Source: Pseudomonadota bacterium
GTDB taxonomy: Bacteria; Myxococcota; Polyangia; Polyangiales; Polyangiaceae
Length of the DNA stretch: 6,522 nt
NCBI GenBank assembly: GCA_023419055.1
Contig: JAEZYO010000473.1
Location: 1-6,522, forward strand
Direction of reading: 5' to 3'
Part shown: one piece after another, positions 1 to 5,050 of the stretch
How positions within the stretch are numbered: position 1 is the first letter of the stretch
Layout: every line of letters begins with the position of its first letter
Notes under the pieces: model-generated
What the model was told of the DNA's origin: nothing
The model's database searches: none
What the model saw: only the letters and a program-made list of their open reading frames with translations
Made by a program: the position numbers and the translations under genes

Positions 1-60
1 TAGAGGGGCTCCCCGCGGGCGCACCGGGGCGCTTGCAAGGACGACTCACCGCGCCATTTC

Positions 61-76
61 GCTCCGGCGCCGGAGC
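61..76 (-). terminator. Perfect 16-bp palindrome abutting the membrane-protein stop; possible hairpin terminator
   Basis: The sequence gctccggcgccggagc is its own reverse complement. On the minus strand it begins at the first base after the TGA of the small membrane gene. As RNA it can fold into a 6-bp GC-rich stem with a GCGC tetraloop. No U-tract follows (the next minus-strand bases are GAAATGG), so it is not a textbook intrinsic terminator. Its position suggests a 3'-end or mRNA-stabilising hairpin. A chance GC palindrome or a protein-binding site are alternatives. Confidence 0.35.
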
Positions 77-343
77 TCAGCGGATCTCGCCCGTGAGCTC
101 CTGGCGTCCGAAGACGCGACCCGCGCGCAGGCCGAGCGGGATCGCGATGGCGAGCACCAGCACACCAGGGATGAACAAGGCGAACGCCAGCAACGCAGCG
201 GCCAGGAGAACGAGCAGCACCGACAAGACGAGCTGCAAGCAGGCGCCCAGGAAACGCCACGTTGCTTCTCGGCCTTGCGGCTCCATCGGCTCCGAAGGGT
301 CCGACGGCTCCATAGGATCGATGGGCTCTATCACGTCGGTCAC
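77..343 (-). CDS. Small two-helix membrane protein with a Pro/acidic repeat N-terminus
   Basis: The product is 88 residues and I do not recognise the family. Residues 5-22 are six tripeptides of the form [I/M/S]-[E/D]-P. A basic residue (R30) then precedes a long hydrophobic stretch at about 31-72, best read as two membrane helices joined by a P59-G60 turn. The tail LRAGRVFGRQELTGEIR is positive. This suggests an inner-membrane hairpin with an acidic, proline-rich cytoplasmic N-terminus. The GTG at 343 was chosen because it lies just ahead of the repeats; no clear Shine-Dalgarno supports it. Alternatives are GTG at 424 and ATG at 313 inside the repeats. The frame stays open further upstream but would then overlap the lipoprotein gene. 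It lies 100 bp behind that gene on the same strand and may be last in its operon. The reading frame is reasonably sure, the start is not. Confidence 0.55.
   Translation of the reverse strand: MTDVIEPIDPMEPSDPSEPMEPQGREATWRFLGACLQLVLSVLLVLLAAALLAFALFIPGVLVLAIAIPLGLRAGRVFGRQELTGEIR
278..331 (-). repeat. Six tandem 9-bp repeats coding for the [I/M/S]-[E/D]-P tripeptide
   Basis: On the plus strand the units are cggctccat, cggctccga, agggtccga, cggctccat, aggatcgat and gggctctat. On the minus strand they read IEP-IDP-MEP-SDP-SEP-MEP in the N-terminus of the membrane protein. The period is a multiple of three, so a change in copy number would alter length without breaking the frame. Confidence 0.8.
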
Positions 344-390
344 ACCAGAATCGAAGCATCCCTCGTGCCAGGACGACCGATGCCGCTCCG

Positions 391-428
391 GGGGTGACGC
401 CGCGTCACGACGGACGAGCGTCACCCCA
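391..428. repeat. Perfect 10-bp inverted repeat with an alternative inner hairpin, between lipoprotein and membrane genes
   Basis: Arm ggggtgacgc (391-400) is the exact reverse complement of gcgtcacccc (419-428), with an 18-nt spacer. The spacer holds a further cgtcac (403-408) that can pair with gtgacg (394-399) through a 3-nt loop. Two mutually exclusive hairpins are therefore possible. It begins about 16 bp after the lipoprotein stop and ends about 48 bp before the proposed membrane-protein start. There is no U-tract on the minus strand. It could be a terminator/attenuator, an RNA-processing site or a dimeric operator; the sequence does not decide. Confidence 0.6.
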
Positions 429-443
429 CTCGATCGGCTGGGC

Positions 444-848
444 TCACAGGCAGGAAGTGTGGACGTACCTCGTGCCGTTCGACGCGACGAAGATCCACGG
501 ACACACTCGAGAGCCGCAGACGATGGCCGTCTCCTGCTCGCATTCCGCGAGCGCGGTGGAGAGCGAGCATCCCTGCTGTCTACATCGAGTGCCGTCTGAT
601 CCGGGCGCGTTACAGTACTCGACGATCGAGCACCCGGCCTTCTCGATGAGCCCGTCCTCTCCAGGCTCGGACACGTCACCGGCGGGGTCGGCCGCCAACT
701 CGGAGCCATCCTCGGTCGTCCAGTTCGAGCTGCCGATGTCCTGCTCGGTGGTGTCGGACTCCGCCGAGCATCCCGCCATTGCGTGCACCCCGAGCACCGC
801 CAGCGCCGTCGCGCAGACGCGCGACAACCATCGATTCGAGCACTTCAT
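444..848 (-). CDS. Small cysteine-rich lipoprotein of unknown function
   Basis: The product is 134 residues. A signal peptide with positive n-region (K2, R6, R10) and hydrophobic core (ATALAVLGVHAMAG) ends at a lipobox-like AMAGC, with C27 the expected lipidated cysteine. Residues 28-70 form an acidic, Ser/Gly/Asp/Glu-rich linker. The compact C-terminal domain (about 71-134) has eight cysteines (73, 79, 89, 94, 103, 111, 116, 133), consistent with four disulphides in an exported protein, and a VCPWIF motif. The start is well supported by AAGGAGGAGG 8 nt upstream. Its ATG overlaps the protease stop as ATGA, so the two may be co-translated, although the protease tail itself is doubtful. Possible roles are inhibitor, partner or anchor for the protease, or an unrelated surface protein. 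I do not recognise a named family. Confidence 0.8.
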   Translation of the reverse strand: MKCSNRWLSRVCATALAVLGVHAMAGCSAESDTTEQDIGSSNWTTEDGSELAADPAGDVSEPGEDGLIEKAGCSIVEYCNAPGSDGTRCRQQGCSLSTALAECEQETAIVCGSRVCPWIFVASNGTRYVHTSCL

Positions 849-2116
849 GATCGATACCTCCTCCTTCGCGTGGCAACCTCGCGACGGCCGTGTCGGGTCT
901 GCAAAGGGCCCCCCGCTCGAGCCGTCGCGCTTTTTGAGCAGTTAGAGCTTCGAGGGCCGCCGACCTTCAGCAGAATCTGCACGAGCGCATTTCGACCCGT
1001 TACTCGCCGGAGCGCGAGCGCGAGCAAGCCTGCTGCGAGGGACACGAACGCTCCGGGTCGGTTACGAAAAGCCACAGTGCAACTCGCAGAGGCGCCTGAG
1101 TCTGCCTGCGTGGCCGTCTCCGAACACTCACTGCAAGCCTCTTTACTCTCCGCTGCGAGACACGGCTCATCCGTACAAAGCTCTCCCCCGTCCCAGCCGG
1201 AACGACACGCACAAGACAAGGCTGCGCGGGCATAGCTCGCCTGTTCGGCCTGCTCGATGTCTTCGGCGGCTTCTATCCGGCGTGACACGAAGCAATCGAG
1301 CTCCGGTAGGTACTCGAAGTCGACTCCGCCTCGAACGAGGATCCCCGACAGGCGGCCGGCCGCGTCGAAAACCCCCGCCCCGCTGCTTCCCTGAGAAGCG
1401 TCGCTGATCAACTCGAAGTAGTCGCGGAAGCCGGTTCTCGCGTCCACGACCTGCGCCTGCGCGTCCACCTTGACCGGCAGACCACTCGGAAAGCCGATGA
1501 CGAACAAGGGGGCGCGATCCAGGAGCGGCTCCACCCGGAGCTCGACCGGACGTCGCGGCGCGACGACCGGACGATCCAGCTCGACGAGCGCGTGATCCCA
1601 ACGCCGTCCGGCAGAGTCCGTGTATTTCGCGCGCGCCGCGATCGCCCGGCAGCCATAAACGTCATCGGGCTCGAGCAGCCGAGTCGTCGCCGGCTCGGTC
1701 AGCGCATAGCCGAATACCCAGGCTTGATCGTCACACTCGGCGCTCGCTCCGACGCAGTGCCCGGCCGTCAGCACCAGCGTCTCCGTCACGAGCACACCGG
1801 AACAACTCGCCGCGGCAGGTTGGGTCGCGAACGCTTCTGTCGCGCACAATCGCCCGACGTCATCGAGGCTGGGTGAATCGATGATGAAAGCGCCGTCCCG
1901 AGCGGGCGCGAGCGCCCAGCGCGGGATCTGCGCGACCGTACTCTCGAGCGCCAGGTCCCGGAGCCGCTCGTCATCCAGCGCGTACCAGTCGAGGCGGTCG
2001 TCTTCGCCGTAGATCAGCGGGTCCGTGCTCCGCGTCACGTGCGAGTTTGCACCGTCACCACAGCCGAGAAGCAGCCCGAACGCCAAGATCCCTCCCCATC
2101 CCGCTCGGTGCTGCAT
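845..2116 (-). CDS. Secreted trypsin/V8-like serine protease with lipobox and MYXO-CTERM-like tag
   Basis: The product is 423 residues. The N-terminal signal (hydrophobic GILAFGLLL) ends in LLGC, so C19 is a likely lipidation site. The S1 peptidase domain spans about 90-280. H120 lies in LTAGHC, D174 in WDHALVELD and S245 in QGSSGAGVF, giving an intact triad. IGFPSGLPVKV (207-217) and GILVRGGVDF (258-267) match the V8-like side of the family. A cysteine-rich stretch (301-346) follows. Next come SCTVAF and a hydrophobic helix ending in RR (about 345-371), resembling the MYXO-CTERM surface-sorting tag. Residues 372-423 are an odd arginine-rich tail discussed in the findings; the original end was probably near 1000. 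The start at 2116 was chosen because it places the signal peptide at the N-terminus; the in-frame GTG at 2203 would bury it. There is no strong Shine-Dalgarno. It is likely an outer-membrane or surface protease; the substrate is unknown. Confidence 0.88.
   Translation of the reverse strand: MQHRAGWGGILAFGLLLGCGDGANSHVTRSTDPLIYGEDDRLDWYALDDERLRDLALESTVAQIPRWALAPARDGAFIIDSPSLDDVGRLCATEAFATQPAAASCSGVLVTETLVLTAGHCVGASAECDDQAWVFGYALTEPATTRLLEPDDVYGCRAIAARAKYTDSAGRRWDHALVELDRPVVAPRRPVELRVEPLLDRAPLFVIGFPSGLPVKVDAQAQVVDARTGFRDYFELISDASQGSSGAGVFDAAGRLSGILVRGGVDFEYLPELDCFVSRRIEAAEDIEQAEQASYARAALSCACRSGWDGGELCTDEPCLAAESKEACSECSETATQADSGASASCTVAFRNRPGAFVSLAAGLLALALRRVTGRNALVQILLKVGGPRSSNCSKSATARAGGPLQTRHGRREVATRRRRYRS
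857..866 (-). promoter_or_regulatory. Strong ribosome binding site for the cysteine-rich lipoprotein
   Basis: On the minus strand this reads AAGGAGGAGG, 8 nt before the ATG at 848. It fixes that start. Inside the overlapping protease frame it is read as the rare arginine codons AGG-AGG-AGG, which suggests the DNA here was shaped as a leader rather than as coding sequence. Confidence 0.8.
940..954 (-). repeat. Copy A of a shared leader motif upstream of the lipoprotein gene
   Basis: Plus strand agttagagcttcgag contains two 9-mers, agttagagc (940-948) and agcttcgag (946-954), overlapping by three bases. The same 9-mers occur at 2122-2144 beside the protease start, there separated by 5 bp. Copy A lies about 91 bp upstream of the lipoprotein ATG, inside the doubtful protease tail. 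It could be a regulatory site or a chance match. Confidence 0.3.
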
Positions 2117-2121
2117 GTCGG

Positions 2122-2144
2122 AGTTAGAGCCCCGTAGCTTCGAG
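2122..2144 (-). repeat. Copy B of the shared leader motif upstream of the protease gene
   Basis: Plus strand 9-mers agttagagc (2122-2130) and agcttcgag (2136-2144) recur in the same order as in copy A at 940-954. Copy B sits directly upstream of the protease ATG (2116), in the region shared with the divergent ABC operon. The function is unknown and the distance to the start differs from copy A. Confidence 0.3.
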
Positions 2145-2205
2145 ATCTTCGTATCGGAATCGATCCGCGACTGCCGTGACGGAACGACACAGTACCGGCG
2201 CACGC

Positions 2206-2234
2206 TTGGCGGTTCCCGATCACTGCGCTAGGTA
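2206..2234 (+). promoter_or_regulatory. Weak candidate promoter for the DrrAB-type operon
   Basis: TTGGCG (2206-2211) and TAGGTA (2229-2234) are separated by 17 bp, 40 bp ahead of the ABC ATPase start. The -35 matches TTGACA at four of six positions; the -10 match is poor. It lies in the 158-bp gap between the divergent protease and ABC genes, so a promoter must be in this neighbourhood, but the exact site is a guess. Confidence 0.2.
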
Positions 2235-2274
2235 TCCCGGCCGAAACTGCCGCGGGCTCGAGGACAGCCGAAGC

Positions 2275-3243
2275 ATGAACGCGATCGAGACGAACGGACT
2301 GGTCAAGACTTTCGGGCAGACACGCGCGCTCGACGGGCTAAATCTCACGATTCGAGGCGGCTCCGTGTTCGGCCTCCTGGGCCCGAACGGGGCCGGGAAG
2401 ACGACTGCCATCCGCGTACTTTCGACGCTGCTCAAGCCGAGCGGCGGAACGGCGACGGTCCTCGGGCTCGACGTCGTTCGCGACGCCGCAGAGGTGCGGC
2501 AGAAGGTCAGCCTCACCGGTCAGTACGCTTCGGTCGATGAGGACCTGACCGGCCAAGAGAACCTCGTGCTCGTGAGCCGGCTCTTCGGTATGTCGTGGCT
2601 AGAATCGCGCCGGAGAGCGACGGAGCTTCTCGACGCCTTCAGCCTGACGGAAGCCGCAGGCAGGCAGGTCCGCACTTACTCCGGTGGTATGCGCCGGCGG
2701 CTCGACATCGCTGCGAGCCTGGTGGTCCGGCCCGAAATCCTGTTCCTCGACGAACCCACCACCGGCCTCGATCCTCGCAGCCGGAATCAAGTCTGGGATC
2801 TCGTGCGACAAATCGCCGCGGACGGCACCACCGTGCTGCTGACGACGCAGTACTTGGAAGAGGCCGACAAGCTCGCCGAACGCATGGCGGTCATCGATCA
2901 CGGGCGCGTCATCGTGGAAGGGACGAGCAGCGAGCTCAAGTCGTCGATCGGCGGCAACGCCCTGAGCTTGCAGCTCGCGAATCCCGCGCAGCGCAGCGAG
3001 GCCACCGCGCTCATCGCGAGGCTAGCGGGCGACGGCATCCTGCCTGCCACGGATCCGGCGCTGATCTCCATCACGGTAGCGGACGCGTCCGCAGCGGCCG
3101 ACCTCTTGAGTGCGCTGTCGAACGCGAAGATCCAGCTCGCCCACTTTTCCCTCGGAGCCCCGAGCCTGGACGACGTCTTCTTCGCGGTGACGGGACACCT
3201 CGCCGAGGCCCCGCGCCCCGCTACGGAAGGAGCTGCCTCGTGA
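2275..3243 (+). CDS. DrrA-type ABC transporter ATP-binding protein (drug/lipid export)
   Basis: The 322-residue ATPase powers export through the membrane partner encoded next. Walker A is GPNGAGKTT (36-44), the Q-loop is Q83, the signature is SGGMR (136-140) and Walker B is ILFLDE (155-160) followed by the GLD D-loop. The switch position usually held by histidine is Q192 in LTTQYLEEAD; this glutamine is normal in the daunorubicin-resistance (DrrA) family, so it is not a defect. The C-terminal part (about 215-310) fits the extra domain of this family and ends with the typical PSLDDVFFAVTGH motif. The ATG at 2275 has GAGG about 11 nt upstream and places the protein at the family's usual start and length. 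Its stop overlaps the permease start. The substrate cannot be inferred; antibiotic, secondary metabolite or lipid are all possible. Confidence 0.93.
   Translation: MNAIETNGLVKTFGQTRALDGLNLTIRGGSVFGLLGPNGAGKTTAIRVLSTLLKPSGGTATVLGLDVVRDAAEVRQKVSLTGQYASVDEDLTGQENLVLVSRLFGMSWLESRRRATELLDAFSLTEAAGRQVRTYSGGMRRRLDIAASLVVRPEILFLDEPTTGLDPRSRNQVWDLVRQIAADGTTVLLTTQYLEEADKLAERMAVIDHGRVIVEGTSSELKSSIGGNALSLQLANPAQRSEATALIARLAGDGILPATDPALISITVADASAAADLLSALSNAKIQLAHFSLGAPSLDDVFFAVTGHLAEAPRPATEGAAS
3225..3232 (+). promoter_or_regulatory. Ribosome binding site for the DrrB-type permease, inside drrA
   Basis: GGAAGGAG lies 7 nt ahead of the GTG at 3240 and is embedded in the last codons of the ATPase gene. It sets the permease start at this GTG despite several in-frame upstream codons. 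Confidence 0.8.
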
Positions 3244-4061
3244 GCCAGGACGCTTTCTCCACGCCCGGGGCGCACGCTTGGCGCAAGAAGTCCGCGCCGA
3301 GGCCCGCGTCGGCGCTCTCCGCTGTCGCGACGCTGGCCTGGCGCGCCATGCTCAAGATCAAGCACGTGCCGTTCCAGCTCTTCGACGTGACGGTGACCCC
3401 GATCATGTTCACGCTGCTCTTCACCTACGTCTTCGGGGGCGCGCTGGCAGGCTCGACGGACGCCTACATTCAGTTCCTGCTCCCCGGCATCCTGGTGCAG
3501 ACGATCGTCTTCATCACCGTGTACACCGGGGTGGGGCTCAACACCGATATCCAAAAAGGGCTGTACGACCGCTTCCGCTCGCTCCCGATGTGGCAGCCCG
3601 CGCCCGTGCTCGGCGCCCTCGCCGGCGACGTCTTCCGCTACTCGATGGCGTCGCTGCTCATCCTCGTGCTCGGCGTCGTCCTGGGGTTCCGCCCCGAGGC
3701 GGGCGTGCTCGGTGTCTTGCTCGCGTTCCTGCTCGTCCTTTTGTTCGCCTTCGCGCTCTCTTGGGTGTGGATCATCATCGGGATGAAGATGAAGACGCCC
3801 GAGTCCGTGATGACCATGAGCTTTCTCTTCCTCATGCCGCTCACGTTCGCGAGCAACATCTTCGTCGAGCTCGGCACCATGCCGCCCTGGCTCCAGGCGG
3901 TCGTGCGGCACAACCCCATCACGCATCTCACCGACGCTTCACGCGCGCTGATGCACGGGAAAGACGCGGCGGTTCACGTCGCCTGGGTGCTCGCGGCGTC
4001 CGCGGTCATCGTCGCCGTCAGCGCGCCGATCGCGATGCGGATGTACCACCGAGAACGCTGA
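3240..4061 (+). CDS. DrrB-type ABC-2 transporter permease
   Basis: The 273-residue integral membrane protein forms the channel for the ATPase upstream. Residues 1-40 are a cytoplasmic N-terminus rich in basic and Ala/Pro residues. About six membrane helices follow, near 50-70, 80-102, 128-149, 155-182, 190-208 and 246-264. Family marks are GLYDRFRSLPMWQP (108-121), between helices 2 and 3, and FASNIFVELGTMPPWLQ (203-219) followed by HNPITHLTDASRAL. These match the ABC-2 permeases of the DrrB group. The GTG start overlaps the ATPase TGA (GTGA) and has a strong Shine-Dalgarno, so translation is coupled. The gene ends 11 bp from the stop of a convergent gene. The family call is firm and the substrate is unknown. 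Confidence 0.92.
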   Translation: MSQDAFSTPGAHAWRKKSAPRPASALSAVATLAWRAMLKIKHVPFQLFDVTVTPIMFTLLFTYVFGGALAGSTDAYIQFLLPGILVQTIVFITVYTGVGLNTDIQKGLYDRFRSLPMWQPAPVLGALAGDVFRYSMASLLILVLGVVLGFRPEAGVLGVLLAFLLVLLFAFALSWVWIIIGMKMKTPESVMTMSFLFLMPLTFASNIFVELGTMPPWLQAVVRHNPITHLTDASRALMHGKDAAVHVAWVLAASAVIVAVSAPIAMRMYHRER

Positions 4062-4072
4062 GCAGGCACGGG

Positions 4073-4390
4073 TCAGGGGCACGGCACCTTGGACCAGGAG
4101 AGCCCGGCCTCGCCGTCGTGATGGTAGTAGTCGTAGCTGTAGACGACGACCGCTCCCGGCTCGACCGTCAGCTCGAACGAGCAAGAGCACTCGTCGTCCG
4201 CGTCCGCTCGGCGAACGCACGAATCCTTGCCGTCGCTGACCTCGTAGCGAGTACAAGCGCCGGACGGCGCCGTGAAGCGTCGCGCCTCTACCCACGAACA
4301 ATCGACCGGCGGCGCGTCCCAGCTACAACCGAGCGGAGTTATCAGGCACAAGACTGCCGCGTAGGCTGACCTGGCGATCGTCCTCGTCAC
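4073..4390 (-). CDS. Small cysteine-rich exported protein, probable lipoprotein, unknown function
   Basis: The product is 105 residues. The n-region carries R3 and R7, the hydrophobic core is AYAAVLCLITPL, and LGC at 20-22 is a probable lipobox with C22 as the lipid site; proline two residues ahead of the glycine makes this less than ideal. The mature part has cysteines at 31, 46, 58, 68, 70 and 104, an even number that fits disulphides outside the cytoplasm. It ends with a segment rich in beta-branched and aromatic residues (GAVVVYSYDYYHHDG). The GTG at 4390 has AGGGG 5 nt upstream. It resembles the lipoprotein at 444-848 in size and layout, but the cysteine spacing differs and I see no sequence similarity. 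It converges on the permease gene. No family is recognised. Confidence 0.7.
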   Translation of the reverse strand: MTRTIARSAYAAVLCLITPLGCSWDAPPVDCSWVEARRFTAPSGACTRYEVSDGKDSCVRRADADDECSCSFELTVEPGAVVVYSYDYYHHDGEAGLSWSKVPCP

Positions 4391-4595
4391 GCTTACCCCT
4401 GCTGCTCATGACCGTAGCGCTTTCGGCGAGACGCACCACGAGTGAACGCTCGCCGCCATCGTGGATGAACACCAGGCGCGGCTGCGCGGAGCGAGGCGGA
4501 TCGAAACCCACACGTCCGGGGTAGCGATTTCAGCGTCGCTCTCTCACGCTGGGTCAGGACCCACGCCGCGCGCGCGAGAAACCGTGATGCCCCCG
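4391..4595 (-). other. Gene-poor stretch with a short protein-like fragment, possibly an FHA-domain remnant
   Basis: No intact gene is seen. On the minus strand one frame (about 4409-4529) is bounded upstream by TGA at 4530-4532 and reads GFDPPRSAQPRLVFIHDG followed by GERSLVVRLAESATVM. That alternation resembles the first strands of FHA domains in myxobacterial sigma-54 regulators, but the expected GRS/SRRH core is absent and the frame runs on into the lipoprotein gene. The stretch also holds a perfect inverted repeat (4550-4563) and an alternating cgcgcgcgcg run (4567-4576). The FHA reading is tentative. Confidence 0.25.
4550..4563. repeat. Perfect 6-bp inverted repeat downstream of the MopE/SdrD pseudogene
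   Basis: tgggtc and gaccca are exact reverse complements separated by two bases. The repeat lies about 33 bp beyond the pseudogene stop and may be its old 3'-end hairpin. No U-tract follows. Confidence 0.3.
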
Positions 4596-5037
4596 TTAGG
4601 GCTGGTAGAACCCGCAGTCGAGCGTGAGATTGGAGCCATCCGGGGTGAAAGCGAACGGCGGCGCAGAATTCGTATCGGGGTCGAACTCGCTGTCGAGCGC
4701 GTCGTTCGCGCCCGCGTCCGGCGTGGTCACGACGTAGGTGGATGGGGGGACTACCTCGACGAGTACGTGCCGGCGGGCACGCTCGATTGCCCACGCGAGC
4801 CTCTTCCGCGACTCCGTCGCAGTCGTCGTCCTCCCCGTTCCCGCACACTTCGTCGACCGGAGTGACGTGGCCGCTGCAGGCGCCATAACCGTTCCCGTCT
4901 TCGTCGCACGCTCGACGCCGAGGGTCGCGGCCGCACACAATAATCCCGCGGGGTGAGCATTCGGGGAGCCTGAGCTCTCCTACCTTTTCGTACCCTGGCT
5001 CGCCATCTCTGCGACCCTGCGCCCAGAACGCCGGCAA
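4596..5037 (-). pseudogene. Decayed cell-surface protein gene: MopE-like metal-binding motif joined to an SdrD_B-like domain end
   Basis: Three frames each hold a recognisable piece in the expected order. The first, to about 4790, reads PECSPRGIIVCGRDPRR, then CDEDGNGYGAC and VDEVCGNGEDDDCDGVAEE, which fits the acidic Cys/Asp motif of MopE-like proteins common in myxobacteria. A second frame supplies VPAGTY (4763-4780). After a single-base shift at 4763, the third frame reads LVEVVPPSTYVVTTPDAG through DSEFDPDT to LTLDCGFYQP and a stop at 4596; this is the typical end of an SdrD_B/SpaA-like beta-sandwich repeat. Most of that domain is missing between the two parts. No signal peptide, good start codon or ribosome site exists upstream; the only in-frame candidate is TTG at 5037, 13 bp from the norR stop. 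An intact relative would be a secreted or surface protein. Indel errors in the assembly could explain the shift but not the missing domain body. Confidence 0.65.
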
Positions 5038-5050
5038 AGAACCCGCGTCG

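Noticed and set aside
1..60. Any gene or element in the left margin
   Set aside because: Only a short ggggctcccc inverted repeat (5-14) and open frames without start signals are present; nothing supportable.
394..945. Long plus-strand reading frames opposite the lipoprotein and membrane genes (33-599, 394-945)
   Set aside because: They are antisense to genes with signal peptides, helices and ribosome sites, and their translations are low-complexity Ser/Arg/Pro-rich with no domain.
2117..2203. Upstream GTG (2203) as the protease start
   Set aside because: It would add 29 residues before the hydrophobic signal and lipobox, which must be near the N-terminus; the ATG at 2116 gives a normal signal peptide.
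2848..2850. Glutamine instead of the switch histidine in the ABC ATPase (LTTQYLEEAD) as a sign of inactivity
   Set aside because: Glutamine at this position is usual in DrrA-family ATPases; all other motifs are intact.
2898..3926. 342-residue minus-strand reading frame opposite the transporter genes
   Set aside because: It is rich in His, Asp, Glu and Arg, as expected from the complement of GC-rich coding DNA, and lies entirely opposite the drrAB-type pair.
4062..4072. Bidirectional terminator between drrB and the convergent lipoprotein
   Set aside because: Only 11 bp separate the stops and I see no stem with a U-tract there or just beyond on either strand.
4073..4390. The two cysteine-rich lipoproteins as paralogues
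   Set aside because: They share size and export layout, but cysteine spacing and sequence do not align by eye.
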